Shown here in pieces: positions 7,610 through 15,985 of a stretch of DNA of 64,000 nucleotides. Every line of letters begins with the position of its first letter. Position 1 is the first letter of the stretch. Source of the stretch: Hyphomicrobiales bacterium (GTDB lineage Bacteria > Pseudomonadota > Alphaproteobacteria > Rhizobiales > Beijerinckiaceae); assembly GCA_019247605.1 (NCBI GenBank), contig JAFBAS010000090.1, positions 34,453 through 98,452 on the forward strand, read 5' to 3'. The notes beneath the pieces were generated by a model, which ran no database searches, was not told where the DNA came from, and was given only the letters and a program-made list of their open reading frames with translations. The translations under genes and the position numbers were made by a program.

Positions 7610-7987
7610 CTCTCCCGCAGGGAGAGGTCGATCCGAGCCGAATGGCGAGGAGCGGGTGAGGGAGGCGACGCTGACCTCGCAAGGCTCGCCGCGGCTTCCC
7701 TCACCCGGCTCGCTTCCCCTCGGAATAAATCCGAGGGAAGCGAGTCCGACCTCTCCCTGCGGGAGAGGTGAGAAGACGCCGGCGCTCCGCTCCACCTCTC
7801 CCGCAGGGAGAGGCCGATCCGAGCCGAATGGCGAGGAGCGGGTGAGGGAGACGACGCTGACCTCGCGAGGCTCGCCGCGGCTTCCCTCACCCGGCTCGCT
7901 CACTGCGTTCGCGAGTCCGACCTCTCCCTGCGGGAGAGGTGAGAAGACGCCGGCGCTCCGCTTCACCTCTCCCGCAGGGAGAGGTGA
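7610..7987. repeat. Tandem array of long hairpin repeats inside the ABC operon
   Basis: Unit 1 (7610-7795) and unit 2 (7796-7966) are near-identical. Each starts with CTCTCCCGCAGGGAGAG, continues with a GCCGAATGGCGAGGAGCGGG stretch and ends with CTCTCCCTGCGGGAGAG. A third copy is only the first hairpin (7967-7987). Unit 1 differs by a 15-bp longer inner arm (TTCCCTCGG/CCGAGGGAA). The array fills the gap between the binding-protein and permease genes. Confidence 0.88.
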
Positions 7988-7995
7988 AGAGATTC

Positions 7996-9054
7996 TCACC
8001 CCTTGAAATCCTTGTCCCACCATTCCTTCCACTTGGCGTCGTTTTGCGTGACATAAGTGTAGTCGGCGGTCATCAGGTGCTTCTGCTCCTCATCGGTGAA
8101 GCCGATGCGCTTGCGCAGATCCTCGGGGAGCGGCGCGTCGCTGACGGTCGGGTTGTAGCCCATGTCGTTGGCGAAGTTGATTTGCGCCTGCGACTGCAGA
8201 AGTGCGTCGAGATACGCATAGGCGCCCTGCTTGTTGGGCGCGTTCTTGGGAATCGAGAACAGCGACTGATAGGCGATGATGCCCTCCTTCGGCACGGCCG
8301 AGTCGACGGGCACGCCGGCCTTCTGCCACTGCACGCAGCGCGCCTTCCACATCACGCAGAGTCCGACCTCCTCGGTCTTGAGCCCTTGCGCCATGCCCTC
8401 GTTGGTCGGGTAGATCTTGACCCCCTGTTTCTTGAGGTCGGCGAGCTTGCCCTTGGCCGGCTCGAAATCGTTGAGGCTGCCGCCGCCAGCGATCGCAGCC
8501 GCCATGACCGTGTAGATATATTGGATGTCGATGACGCCGACCTTCCCGGCGTTCTTGCCGTCGAAAAGATCGTTGAGCGAAGTGGGTGCCGTCGTGATCA
8601 GCTTCGGATTGTAGACGAGGACGAGGCCCGAATAGATGTGCGGCACCGCGTAATCCGATTTGAGGACGGGCAGGATCTCGGGCGCGCGGCTCAGCTTCGA
8701 ATAGTCGATCTTGTCGAGGACGCCGGCCGCCGTCATCTCGGCGACGTTCACGTCCGAAAGCGCCTGGACATCGCTCGTGCCGCGCGGCAGACGCTTCTCG
8801 GCGACCATCTTGGCACGGCGCGGCGCGTCCGATTCGGTGTCCTGCACCACCTCCCAGCCCTTTGATTCGAGGAACGGGATCTCGATGTTCTTGTGCAGGA
8901 GATTGGCGTAGTCGCCACCCCAGGTGCCGACGACGATCTTCTTGCTTTCCTCGGCAAAAGCGCCTTTCGCGCGCCAAAGCGCGGGTGTCGTTAGAGCCGC
9001 AGCGCCGGCGAGCACGGCACGGCGGGACGGGCTTGCGAAGTGGGTTTTCTTCAT
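7996..9054 (-). CDS. Periplasmic substrate-binding protein, PotD-like, Tat-exported
   Basis: A 352-residue solute-binding protein of the spermidine/putrescine (bacterial SBP type 1) family. The signal peptide carries a twin-arginine motif (SRRAVLAGAAAL, residues 10-21) and a cleavage site near AFAEE. Mature features include VVGTWGGDYANLL at the start, VYNPKLI and the WKEWWDKDF C-terminus. It captures the substrate for the importer encoded by the adjacent ATPase and permeases. The ATG at 9054 is preceded by GGGAGTG. The start is 66 bp after the ATPase stop on the same strand, so it belongs to the same operon. Confidence 0.88.
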   Translation of the reverse strand: MKKTHFASPSRRAVLAGAAALTTPALWRAKGAFAEESKKIVVGTWGGDYANLLHKNIEIPFLESKGWEVVQDTESDAPRRAKMVAEKRLPRGTSDVQALSDVNVAEMTAAGVLDKIDYSKLSRAPEILPVLKSDYAVPHIYSGLVLVYNPKLITTAPTSLNDLFDGKNAGKVGVIDIQYIYTVMAAAIAGGGSLNDFEPAKGKLADLKKQGVKIYPTNEGMAQGLKTEEVGLCVMWKARCVQWQKAGVPVDSAVPKEGIIAYQSLFSIPKNAPNKQGAYAYLDALLQSQAQINFANDMGYNPTVSDAPLPEDLRKRIGFTDEEQKHLMTADYTYVTQNDAKWKEWWDKDFKG

Positions 9055-9120
9055 GATCGGACACTCCCTGCGATCGTTTTTCTTCTTTTGTGCTTCATCC
9101 TCGGTCCTCGGCAAGGACCC

Positions 9121-10176
9121 TCAGCTTTCCTCGGCGAAAACTCGGCCGCTCGTCGCGGGCCAGCCGACCTTCAAGGTGTCGCCCATTTTGGGCAGAACCT
9201 CGCCCGAGCGATTGGCGATCTGGACGATGATCCGATCTTGCGGCGCAAGCCTAACTCTTACGTCGAGAACGGAGCCGAGATACGAGATGTATTCGACCAC
9301 ACCTTCGAAGGAATTGTCGAGATGGGCGGCCTCGGGACCAACCGAAACCGCTTCGGGGCGAAGGGCGAGGGTTCCCTTGCCGCGCACTCCCGCGGTGCAA
9401 GCCATGCGAAGCCCGCCGGCGCTGATGAAGGCGCCGTCGCCCTCGCATTGGCCCGCGAGGAAATTGCTGCGCCCGACGAAGCCCGCGACGAAACGGTCCG
9501 CCGGGCGTTCGTAAAGATCTCGCTGCGTGCCGATCTGGCGCACCTCGCCTTGCGACATGACGACGAGGCGATCCGCCATGCTGAGCGCCTCGTCCTGATC
9601 GTGCGTCACCATCACTGTCGTAAGGCCTAGCTTCTGCTGCAGCTCGCGAATCTCGACACGCACCTCCTCGCGCAGCTTGGCGTCGAGATTGGACAAAGGC
9701 TCGTCGAGCAAGAGCACGTCGGGGCGAAAGGCGAGCGCGCGAGCCAACGCGACACGTTGCTGCTGGCCGCCCGAGAGCTGGCGCGGCAAGCGCTCCCCAA
9801 AACCCTCGAGTCGCACGAGACGCAGCGCCTCGGCCACGTTTTCACGCCTCTCGGCAGCCGGCAGCTTGCGCATTTCGAGGCCGAAGGCGACGTTCTCATC
9901 GACAGTGAGATGCGGGAAGAGCGCATAGCTTTGGAAGACGAGCCCGGTATTGCGCTTCCAAGGCGGCAGAGTGGTCACGTCGCGCCCGCCGAGCGTGATC
10001 TGCCCGGACGACGGCTCGACGAAGCCCGCGATCATGCGCAATGTCGTGGTCTTGCCGCACCCGGATGGGCCGAGGAGAACGAGGAACTCGCCTTGCGGAA
10101 TTTCGATTGAAAGGTCCTTGACGACGAAGTTCTCGCCATACCGCTTCGAGAGGCTCGCGATCTCGACCTTCGCCAT
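9121..10176 (-). CDS. ABC transporter ATP-binding protein, PotA/MalK-type
   Basis: A 351-residue ATPase with Walker A GPSGCGKTT (about residues 38-46), Q-loop FQSYALFPH, signature LSGGQQQRVALARAL, Walker B VLLLDEPLSNLD and the switch His in VTHDQDEAL. The C-terminal 110 residues form a TOBE/OB domain, as in PotA and MalK. The ATG at 10176 overlaps the stop of the upstream permease by one base (TGATG). The frame stays open far upstream inside that permease, but that extension is coincidental. It powers the 6711-12279 importer. Confidence 0.92.
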   Translation of the reverse strand: MAKVEIASLSKRYGENFVVKDLSIEIPQGEFLVLLGPSGCGKTTTLRMIAGFVEPSSGQITLGGRDVTTLPPWKRNTGLVFQSYALFPHLTVDENVAFGLEMRKLPAAERRENVAEALRLVRLEGFGERLPRQLSGGQQQRVALARALAFRPDVLLLDEPLSNLDAKLREEVRVEIRELQQKLGLTTVMVTHDQDEALSMADRLVVMSQGEVRQIGTQRDLYERPADRFVAGFVGRSNFLAGQCEGDGAFISAGGLRMACTAGVRGKGTLALRPEAVSVGPEAAHLDNSFEGVVEYISYLGSVLDVRVRLAPQDRIIVQIANRSGEVLPKMGDTLKVGWPATSGRVFAEES

Positions 10177-11012
10177 CACACCACCTGCGTGAGCTTGACG
10201 AAGCGATCGGTGACGAGCATCGCGGCCGCGATGATGGCGATCTGCACGACCGAGGCCGCAGCGATCGTCGGATCGATCTTCCATTCGAGATATTGCAGGA
10301 TGGCGATCGGCAATGTCGTGCGACCCGCGCCCACGAGGAAAAGACTGAGCTCGAGATTGCTGAAGGAGATGACGAAGGCGAAGAGCGCCGCCGCGACGAC
10401 GCCGGGGCGGATCACCGGCAGCGTGATGCGGCGCAGCGTGGCGAAGGGCGTGGCGCCGAGATTTTGGGCCGCCTCCTCGATCGAGCGATCGAAACCGACG
10501 AGGCTTGCCGTGACGAGGCGCACCACCCAGGGGATGACGATGAGCGCATGCGCCGCGATGAGCCCGCCGATCGTGCCGATCACCGGGGTCTCGATCCCGA
10601 AACCATAGACGAGGATCTCGGCTTCGACCTCGGCCACATAGATCGCCGTGCCGAGCACGATCGCCGGCACGACGAGGGGCAGCAGCAGGAAGGTACTCGC
10701 TGCGCCGCTCCACCAGGATGTATAACGCACGAGGCCGAGCGCCGCCGGCACGCCAAGCGCGAGCCCGATGAGCGTCGCCACGACGCCGACCTCGATGCTC
10801 GTTACGAACCCGTCGATGATCGCCTTTTGCGTCAGCATCGAGGAGAACCAATGGAACGTGTATCCCTCGGGCGGGAAGGACGGGATCTCCTGCTTGAAGA
10901 AGGCGAGCCAGGTCACGAAGACGAGCGGCACGAGGATGAAGGCGAGCGAGGAGAGCGCCGCGGCGTCGAGCGCGAGCCTTCGCCAAGAAGGCTTCCTGGA
11001 GTTGTGAAGCAT
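10176..11012 (-). CDS. ABC transporter permease, PotC type
   Basis: A 278-residue permease with six predicted membrane segments and the EAA loop EEAAQNLGATPFATLRRITL. It pairs with the PotB-like permease at 6711-7601. It starts 22 bp after the amidohydrolase gene and shares a base with the ATPase start, so amidohydrolase, permease, ATPase and binding protein form one transcription unit. Confidence 0.88.
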   Translation of the reverse strand: MLHNSRKPSWRRLALDAAALSSLAFILVPLVFVTWLAFFKQEIPSFPPEGYTFHWFSSMLTQKAIIDGFVTSIEVGVVATLIGLALGVPAALGLVRYTSWWSGAASTFLLLPLVVPAIVLGTAIYVAEVEAEILVYGFGIETPVIGTIGGLIAAHALIVIPWVVRLVTASLVGFDRSIEEAAQNLGATPFATLRRITLPVIRPGVVAAALFAFVISFSNLELSLFLVGAGRTTLPIAILQYLEWKIDPTIAAASVVQIAIIAAAMLVTDRFVKLTQVV

Positions 11013-11034
11013 CGGCGATGCCCTTCCGCGCCTC

Positions 11035-12279
11035 TTAGGTCAGGCGGTTTTTATGGAACCGTCCATCTTTCATGATGATCGAGAGGTGCTCGCCCTGTTT
11101 CTGGAAGAGGTTCAGGTTCTTCAGCGGATCGCCATCGACGAGAATGAGGTCGGCGTAAGCGCCGGCCTCGACCACACCGAGCTTGCCTTCCATTCGGATG
11201 ATCTCGGCCGCGATGGTGGTGGCCGAGCGCACGATTTCGATCGGCGTCATCACCTCGGAGCGAAGCAGGAACTCGCGGCTTTGCTCGTTCTGGAGCTGCC
11301 CGAGAAGGTCGCTGCCGTAACCCACTTTCACGCCCGCTTTCTTGCAAATTTCGAGCGAGCGCAAGCCGGCCTCGAGCACCATGTCGTTCTTGGCGAGCAT
11401 GTCGGCGCTCATGCCGAACTGCGCGGCTCGCTCCTTCATCACCACATAGGCCACGAGATTGGCGATGAGGTAGCCTTTGCTTTTGGCGAGGAGTCTCGCG
11501 GCAGGCTGGTCGATGAGGTTACCGTGCTCGATGGTGCGCACGCCTTGGCTCACCGCCCGCGTGATGGCGTCTGGCGTATACGCGTGGGCGAGCACATAGC
11601 GATTGAAAGCCTGCGCCTCCTCGACCGCGGCGGCGATCTCGCCGAGCGACAATTGCCGCGAATCGAGCGGATCGTAAGGCGACGCGACCCCTCCCGAGAC
11701 CATGATCTTGATGGCGTCCGCGCCTTGGCGCAATTCCTCGCGCACGGCGGCGCGTACATTGTCGACGCCGTCGGCGATCGCCATGGTGAAGGCGAGACCG
11801 TCGCAGCACCGGCAAGCCTTGAAATAATCGGTGCGCCGGCGGCCGTCCGAATGACCACCCGTCGGTCCGATGGCGCGCCCGACGATGAAGAGCCGCGGGC
11901 CGGGCAAATGGCCCTTCTCCACCGCTTCCTTGATGCCCCAATCGGCCCCGCCTGTATCCCTCACCGAGGTAAAGCCGCGATTGAGCATGGCCAACATGAG
12001 GGGAGCGGAGCGCGCCGCAAGAAGCGAGACCGGAATGCTCTCCAGCATCCGCAAATTCACCTCGCTCAGATAGACATGGACGTGGCAATCGATGAGACCG
12101 GGCATCAAGACGCGCTTGCCGCAATCGATTTTTCGGGACGAATTGGATTTGATCGGCTTGTCGGAAACCTCTTTGATGACCCCGCCCTCGACCAGGACCT
12201 CATAGCCGCCCCGCGGCTCGTTCCAGCGCGGGTCGAGAAGGTTGAGGTTGCGGAAGAGGATCGGCTCGGGCGCAGGCAT
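11035..12279 (-). CDS. Imidazolonepropionase-like amidohydrolase
   Basis: A 414-residue metal-dependent hydrolase of the amidohydrolase superfamily. Metal ligands are visible as HVH in PGLIDCHVHVYL, a probable carboxylated Lys in DAIKIMVSGG, His in VLAHAYT and TIEHGN, and the catalytic Asp in YGSDLLG. The C-terminal AYADLILVDGDPL closes the small beta-sandwich. Relatives include prolidase-like enzymes acting on N-acylated or Xaa-Pro dipeptides. ATG at 12279 follows GGAG by seven bases; a GTG one codon earlier is possible. Its place at the head of the importer operon suggests that it hydrolyses the imported compound in the cytoplasm. Confidence 0.85.
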   Translation of the reverse strand: MPAPEPILFRNLNLLDPRWNEPRGGYEVLVEGGVIKEVSDKPIKSNSSRKIDCGKRVLMPGLIDCHVHVYLSEVNLRMLESIPVSLLAARSAPLMLAMLNRGFTSVRDTGGADWGIKEAVEKGHLPGPRLFIVGRAIGPTGGHSDGRRRTDYFKACRCCDGLAFTMAIADGVDNVRAAVREELRQGADAIKIMVSGGVASPYDPLDSRQLSLGEIAAAVEEAQAFNRYVLAHAYTPDAITRAVSQGVRTIEHGNLIDQPAARLLAKSKGYLIANLVAYVVMKERAAQFGMSADMLAKNDMVLEAGLRSLEICKKAGVKVGYGSDLLGQLQNEQSREFLLRSEVMTPIEIVRSATTIAAEIIRMEGKLGVVEAGAYADLILVDGDPLKNLNLFQKQGEHLSIIMKDGRFHKNRLT

Positions 12280-12430
12280 CACGGGTCTCCGGACGTTTCA
12301 CTTTCCCCGCATCGTCTCTTTTTCGAGCCCGCATGGCAAGCCGAGTCGCTTTGTCCTGCGCTCGCGCTCGCAATCGAGCGGGAAGTGCCGCAGGCGGCGG
12401 CGGAAAGGGGTAGCGCCAACATCTACCGCT

Positions 12431-12502
12431 CATTCCCCCGAAAGCGGGAAACCAGGATTGCAGGGCTGGGCCCTAAAAGCTGGGTCCCGCTTTCGCCGGG
12501 AA
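12431..12502. repeat. Palindromic repeat between two transporter operons
   Basis: Inverted repeat TTCCCCCGAAAGCGGGAA...TCCCGCTTTCGCCGGGAA around CAGGGCTGGGCCCTAAAAGC. It resembles the short repeat near 3514. It lies after the CUT1 permease stop at 12517 (minus strand) and may terminate that operon before the amidohydrolase promoter. Confidence 0.65.
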
Positions 12503-12516
12503 GAGCGGTTGTGCCA

Positions 12517-13353
12517 TCACCCATCCTTCAGCCCGCCGGCCGAAAGGCCGGCGACGATCTGGCGTTGCGCCACGACGGTGAGGAGAAGCACGGGAAGCGT
12601 CACGAGGAGCGCCGCGGCGGCGAGCGGACCCCAGGAAATCTGCTCGAAGGTGAGCACGTTATAGATCGCCGAAGGCAAGGTGCGCGTCGTCTTGCCGCCG
12701 AGGACGACCGAGAAGATGAAGTTGTTCCAGGAGAAGATGAAGGCGAGGATCGCGCCCACGATGATGCCGGGTCGCGCCAGGGGGAGCGCGATGTGACGAA
12801 AGCCCTGCCAAGGTGAGGCACCGTCCACGAGCGCCGCATCCTCGAGCTCCATCGGCACGTTCTCAAAATAGCCGATCATCACCCAGACGATGATGGGCAC
12901 GGTGATGACGAGGTGGGTGACGAGAAGGGCGGTAATGGTGCCGTTGAGACCGATGAGTTGGAAGACGAGGAAAAGTGGAATGAGGTAGGAAAGCGCTGGC
13001 GTGATGCGGGCGATGAGAATGAGAAAAGCGAATTTCGCGGATTTCGCACGCGCGATCCCGTAACCCGCCGGCACGCCGACGAGGAGACCGACGGCGACGG
13101 CGCCGCCGGTCACGAGGATCGAGTTCCAGAGGTAAAGAAGAAAGTTGTTCTTGGCGAACACATCGCGAAAATTGTCGAGCGTGGGCGGGTTCGGGATGAA
13201 GATCGGCGGGAAGGCGGTGTTGTCCGCGTCATTCTTCAAGGACAAGGAGAGCATCCAAAGGAAAACGAGGATCGCCGGCGAGACGAGCACGAAGATCGAC
13301 ACGGCAAATCCGAGCTTGCCGGCGACCCGTTTCAGGTTGCGTGTGCTCGCCAT
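12517..13353 (-). CDS. Sugar-type (CUT1) ABC permease, MalG/UgpE-like
   Basis: A 278-residue permease with six predicted membrane segments and the EAA loop EDAALVDGASPWQGFRHIAL. The C-terminal VAQRQIVAGLSAGGLKDG is typical of MalG-like proteins. It starts 3 bp after the partner permease. The operon (15772 to 12517) contains binding protein and two permeases but no ATPase, so a shared ATPase from elsewhere must serve it. Confidence 0.88.
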   Translation of the reverse strand: MASTRNLKRVAGKLGFAVSIFVLVSPAILVFLWMLSLSLKNDADNTAFPPIFIPNPPTLDNFRDVFAKNNFLLYLWNSILVTGGAVAVGLLVGVPAGYGIARAKSAKFAFLILIARITPALSYLIPLFLVFQLIGLNGTITALLVTHLVITVPIIVWVMIGYFENVPMELEDAALVDGASPWQGFRHIALPLARPGIIVGAILAFIFSWNNFIFSVVLGGKTTRTLPSAIYNVLTFEQISWGPLAAAALLVTLPVLLLTVVAQRQIVAGLSAGGLKDG

Positions 13354-13356
13354 GGC

Positions 13357-14424
13357 TTAAGCGTTCCATTTCGAGCGCTGGCGCGCGTAGAGAAGCAAAA
13401 GCGACAACAGCACGATGATGATGAAGAACACGACGACGAGAGCCGAGGCGTAGCCGAGCTTGTAGAACTGGAAAGCCTGCAGGTAGAGGAAGATGTTCAT
13501 CGTCTCCGACGCGGTTCCCGGTCCGCCTTGCGTGATGACGAAGATGTTGTCGAACACCTTCAAGGCATCGATGGTGCGCAGCATCACGGCGATCATCACA
13601 TAGGGCCAAACGAGCGGCAGCGTGATGTGCCGGAAGAGATGCCAGGCATTGGCGCCGTCGATGATGGCGGATTCGTAGGGTTCAGGCGGCAGGCTCGCGA
13701 GACCACCGAGTACGATGAGCATGACGAGCGGCGTCCATTGCCAGACCTCGATCATCACGAGGGTGGGGATCACGGTCGAGGGATCGTAGACCCAAGCTTG
13801 TGGCGGGATGCCTATGAGGGAAAGCAGGTAATTGAGCACGCCGAGTTGCGGATGGAACATCATCGTCCAGACCAGCGCCACCGCGACGGGCGTTGCCATC
13901 ATCGGCATGGTGAAGACGGTCCGCAGGACGCCACGAAACGGAAACTCGCGATGGAACACGACCGCGGCCGCGACCCCGAGAATAACCGGCAGCACCACGG
14001 CGAGCGCCGTGAACCAGAACGTCCGCCCGACCGCTTCGAGGAAGCGCTCGTCCTGGAACAGGATGGCGTAGTTGGACCAGCCGATGAAGGCGGAGCCTCC
14101 ACCGATCTTCCAGTCCTGCGTCGACATGTAGAGCGTGAAGAGCCAGGGGAAGACGATGACCGCGAGGATCGCGATCACCGCCGGGATCGCGAATGCCCAG
14201 TATTTTCGCGAGAAGTCGTAAGGCGTCGCCGGACGAGCGTCACCACCGCTGTCACTCCCGGCCGAGCGTTCCGAAGGAACGCGAGGGGAAGGGAACCCAT
14301 GGGACTGCGCCGTTGCATCGTCCCCCTTTCCGAGGCTCGCTTCGCGAGTCTCGCCGGCGGTGACACCACCGTTGACGCAAGCGCTCCGCAGGAACGCGAG
14401 GGGAAGGGAATCGCGCGCCTTCAC
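13357..14424 (-). CDS. Sugar-type (CUT1) ABC permease, MalF/UgpA-like, with repeat-derived N-terminus
   Basis: A 355-residue permease. Residues from about 75 onward are a normal six-segment MalF-like protein with the EAA loop ESAIIDGANAWHLFRHITL. The first 70 or so residues are unlike any permease and are translated from a repeat element (two copies of a 31-bp unit). No ATG, GTG or TTG in frame was found between the GTG at 14424 and the normal permease start, so the extension appears to be really translated. The GTG lies one base after the binding-protein stop and follows GAAGGGG, which supports coupled translation. Confidence 0.85.
   Translation of the reverse strand: MKARDSLPLAFLRSACVNGGVTAGETREASLGKGDDATAQSHGFPSPRVPSERSAGSDSGGDARPATPYDFSRKYWAFAIPAVIAILAVIVFPWLFTLYMSTQDWKIGGGSAFIGWSNYAILFQDERFLEAVGRTFWFTALAVVLPVILGVAAAVVFHREFPFRGVLRTVFTMPMMATPVAVALVWTMMFHPQLGVLNYLLSLIGIPPQAWVYDPSTVIPTLVMIEVWQWTPLVMLIVLGGLASLPPEPYESAIIDGANAWHLFRHITLPLVWPYVMIAVMLRTIDALKVFDNIFVITQGGPGTASETMNIFLYLQAFQFYKLGYASALVVVFFIIIVLLSLLLLYARQRSKWNA
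14265..14410. repeat. Repeat pair inside the 5' coding end of the CUT1 permease
   Basis: Two 31-bp copies (14265-14295 and 14380-14410) that agree at 29 positions, each ending in AACGCGAGGGGAAGGGAA, flank about 84 bp. Both are inside the permease reading frame, so the element has been accommodated as coding sequence. Confidence 0.75.
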
Positions 14425-14425
14425 C

Positions 14426-15772
14426 TTACCCCTTCTCGCTCGCTGCCAGGATGGGCGCGAAGGCCTCGGTCGCCTTCTTGAGCTCGGTCGCAGGATCTGC
14501 GCCTGTGAGCGTGTTGGTCAGCGCAACGCCGAAGACGTCGCGGAATTCCTGCACCGGTATGATGACCGGAAGGCCGGGCCGCCCGATCTTTGCCGATTCG
14601 AGGATGCAGTCGAACCATTGCGGGCCGAATTTCGAGGCCGTGACGGTCTCGCGATCGGCATAGACGGAATTGCGCGCCGGAGCGCCCCCGCCTTCTTTCA
14701 GGAAACGAAGCTGGTTTGTCTTGTTCGTCGCCCATTGAATGTAGAACCAGGCTGCCTGCTTCTTCTTCGACGCAGCGGAGATGCCGAGTCCATCAGCGAA
14801 AGTCGCCGAATGATGCGCCTTGGGGCCGGGTGGCGTCACGCCATACCCCACCTTGCCCACAACGCGCGAGACCTTCGGATCCTCGACCGGCGCGGTGAAG
14901 CCGATGCCGTCGAGCCACATGGCGGCGCGCCCTTGCATGAAGCTCGTCTGGCATTCGTTCCAATTGAAGCCGATCGTGCCGGGCGGAGCGTAATTCTTGT
15001 TGAGGTCGCGATAATATTCCGCCGCCCAGATCGCCTCTGGCGTGTCGGTAAGAAGCTTGCCCGAGGAATCGATCGTCTCCAGTCCCTGGCCGAGAAGCCA
15101 GCTCGTCCAGACGGGAATGTTGGCGTTCTTCAAGCCGCGCGAGACGAACCCGTAAATGCCTTTTGAGGGGTCGGTGAGCGCCTTGGCCGCGACCTTCAAT
15201 TCATCGAGCGATTTCGGGTACTCAATACCTTTTTGCGCGAAGAGCTCCTTGTTGTAGTAGATCATCCAATAGTCGACGAAGATCGGGATCGTATCGAGCC
15301 GTCCGTCGCTTTGCGTCGCATAATCGAGGCCGGCCTTGCCGAAATCGGCGAAGTCATAGTCGGGCGTCGTGATCGACGCATCGGCGAGGTAGGGGCGCAA
15401 ATCCTCCATCCATTTGCCCTTGGCCGCGATGCGCTTTTGCACGTGAAGCGCGAGGTTCACGACGTCGAAGCTCGGATTTCCCGAGGTGAATTCGATCATC
15501 ACCTTCTGGCGCTGCTGCTGCTCGGGTATCTGCTCGGAGGAGACCTCGATCCCGGTGAGCGCGGTGAACTCCTTCTCGTAGCGCTGGTAGATGTCGGCGC
15601 GCGGCGACTTGGCGAGGACGACGTCGATCTTCTGCCCCGCGAAGCGCTTCCAATCGAATTGCGATTGCGCGTTGGCTTTGCGGACGACAGCGGGAGCGCC
15701 CAGCGCCAAGGCCGCCGCGCCCAATTGCATGACGTGCCGCCGGGAAGGGCCTCTGCTGGTGTGTTGCGACAT
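14426..15772 (-). CDS. Extracellular sugar-type solute-binding protein, Tat-exported
   Basis: A 448-residue family 1 solute-binding protein. The N-terminus has a twin-arginine motif (PSRRHVMQLGAAAL) and a probable cleavage after ANA. The mature part shows a typical CUT1 pattern: YEKEFTALTGIEV, PIFVDYWMIYYNKELF, and a Gly/Ala-rich closing segment. It is the first gene of the importer operon; ATG at 15772 is preceded by GAGGAGG. The divergent DapA-family gene suggests that the substrate may be a carbohydrate acid or similar compound, but nothing in the sequence fixes it. Confidence 0.88.
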   Translation of the reverse strand: MSQHTSRGPSRRHVMQLGAAALALGAPAVVRKANAQSQFDWKRFAGQKIDVVLAKSPRADIYQRYEKEFTALTGIEVSSEQIPEQQQRQKVMIEFTSGNPSFDVVNLALHVQKRIAAKGKWMEDLRPYLADASITTPDYDFADFGKAGLDYATQSDGRLDTIPIFVDYWMIYYNKELFAQKGIEYPKSLDELKVAAKALTDPSKGIYGFVSRGLKNANIPVWTSWLLGQGLETIDSSGKLLTDTPEAIWAAEYYRDLNKNYAPPGTIGFNWNECQTSFMQGRAAMWLDGIGFTAPVEDPKVSRVVGKVGYGVTPPGPKAHHSATFADGLGISAASKKKQAAWFYIQWATNKTNQLRFLKEGGGAPARNSVYADRETVTASKFGPQWFDCILESAKIGRPGLPVIIPVQEFRDVFGVALTNTLTGADPATELKKATEAFAPILAASEKG

Positions 15773-15801
15773 GGGCGAACCTCCTCGAGAATTCCAATCG
15801 C

Positions 15802-15823
15802 GCTCGAGGGCAAAGTCTCGAGC
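15802..15823. promoter_or_regulatory. Inverted repeat in divergent promoter region
   Basis: GCTCGAG (15802-15808) and CTCGAGC (15817-15823) form a perfect dyad with an 8-bp centre, placed between the divergent binding-protein and DapA-family genes. It is a candidate operator shared by both. Confidence 0.35.
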
Positions 15824-15985
15824 CTCAGCCCGCCACCGCGCCGCGCGCGCCCTCTCGTCGGGACGGAATGCTAAGAGCCTTGCCGGGCAAGAGCAATCGC
15901 CTCGCGCGCTCGGGCCTCATGCGGGGACGTTGTGAGGCGCGCGCCGATCCCCTAAAGCTCGATGGGCCCCTCCCTGGAGAATTCC

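Noticed and set aside
7610..7987. CRISPR-like array
   Set aside because: Only two full units exist, they are 171-186 bp long and adjoin directly without unique spacers, and there are no cas genes.
9121..10986. Apparent fusion of the PotA-like ATPase to a 270-residue N-terminal extension
   Set aside because: The extension is the PotC-like permease gene read in another frame. The true ATPase start at 10176 overlaps the permease stop by one base.
11053..14481. Two very long open frames on the plus strand (over 500 codons each) opposite the amidohydrolase and CUT1 genes
   Set aside because: They are antisense to clearly conserved proteins, rich in Arg/Glu/Asp/His as expected from complementary GC-rich codons, and have no family-like motifs.
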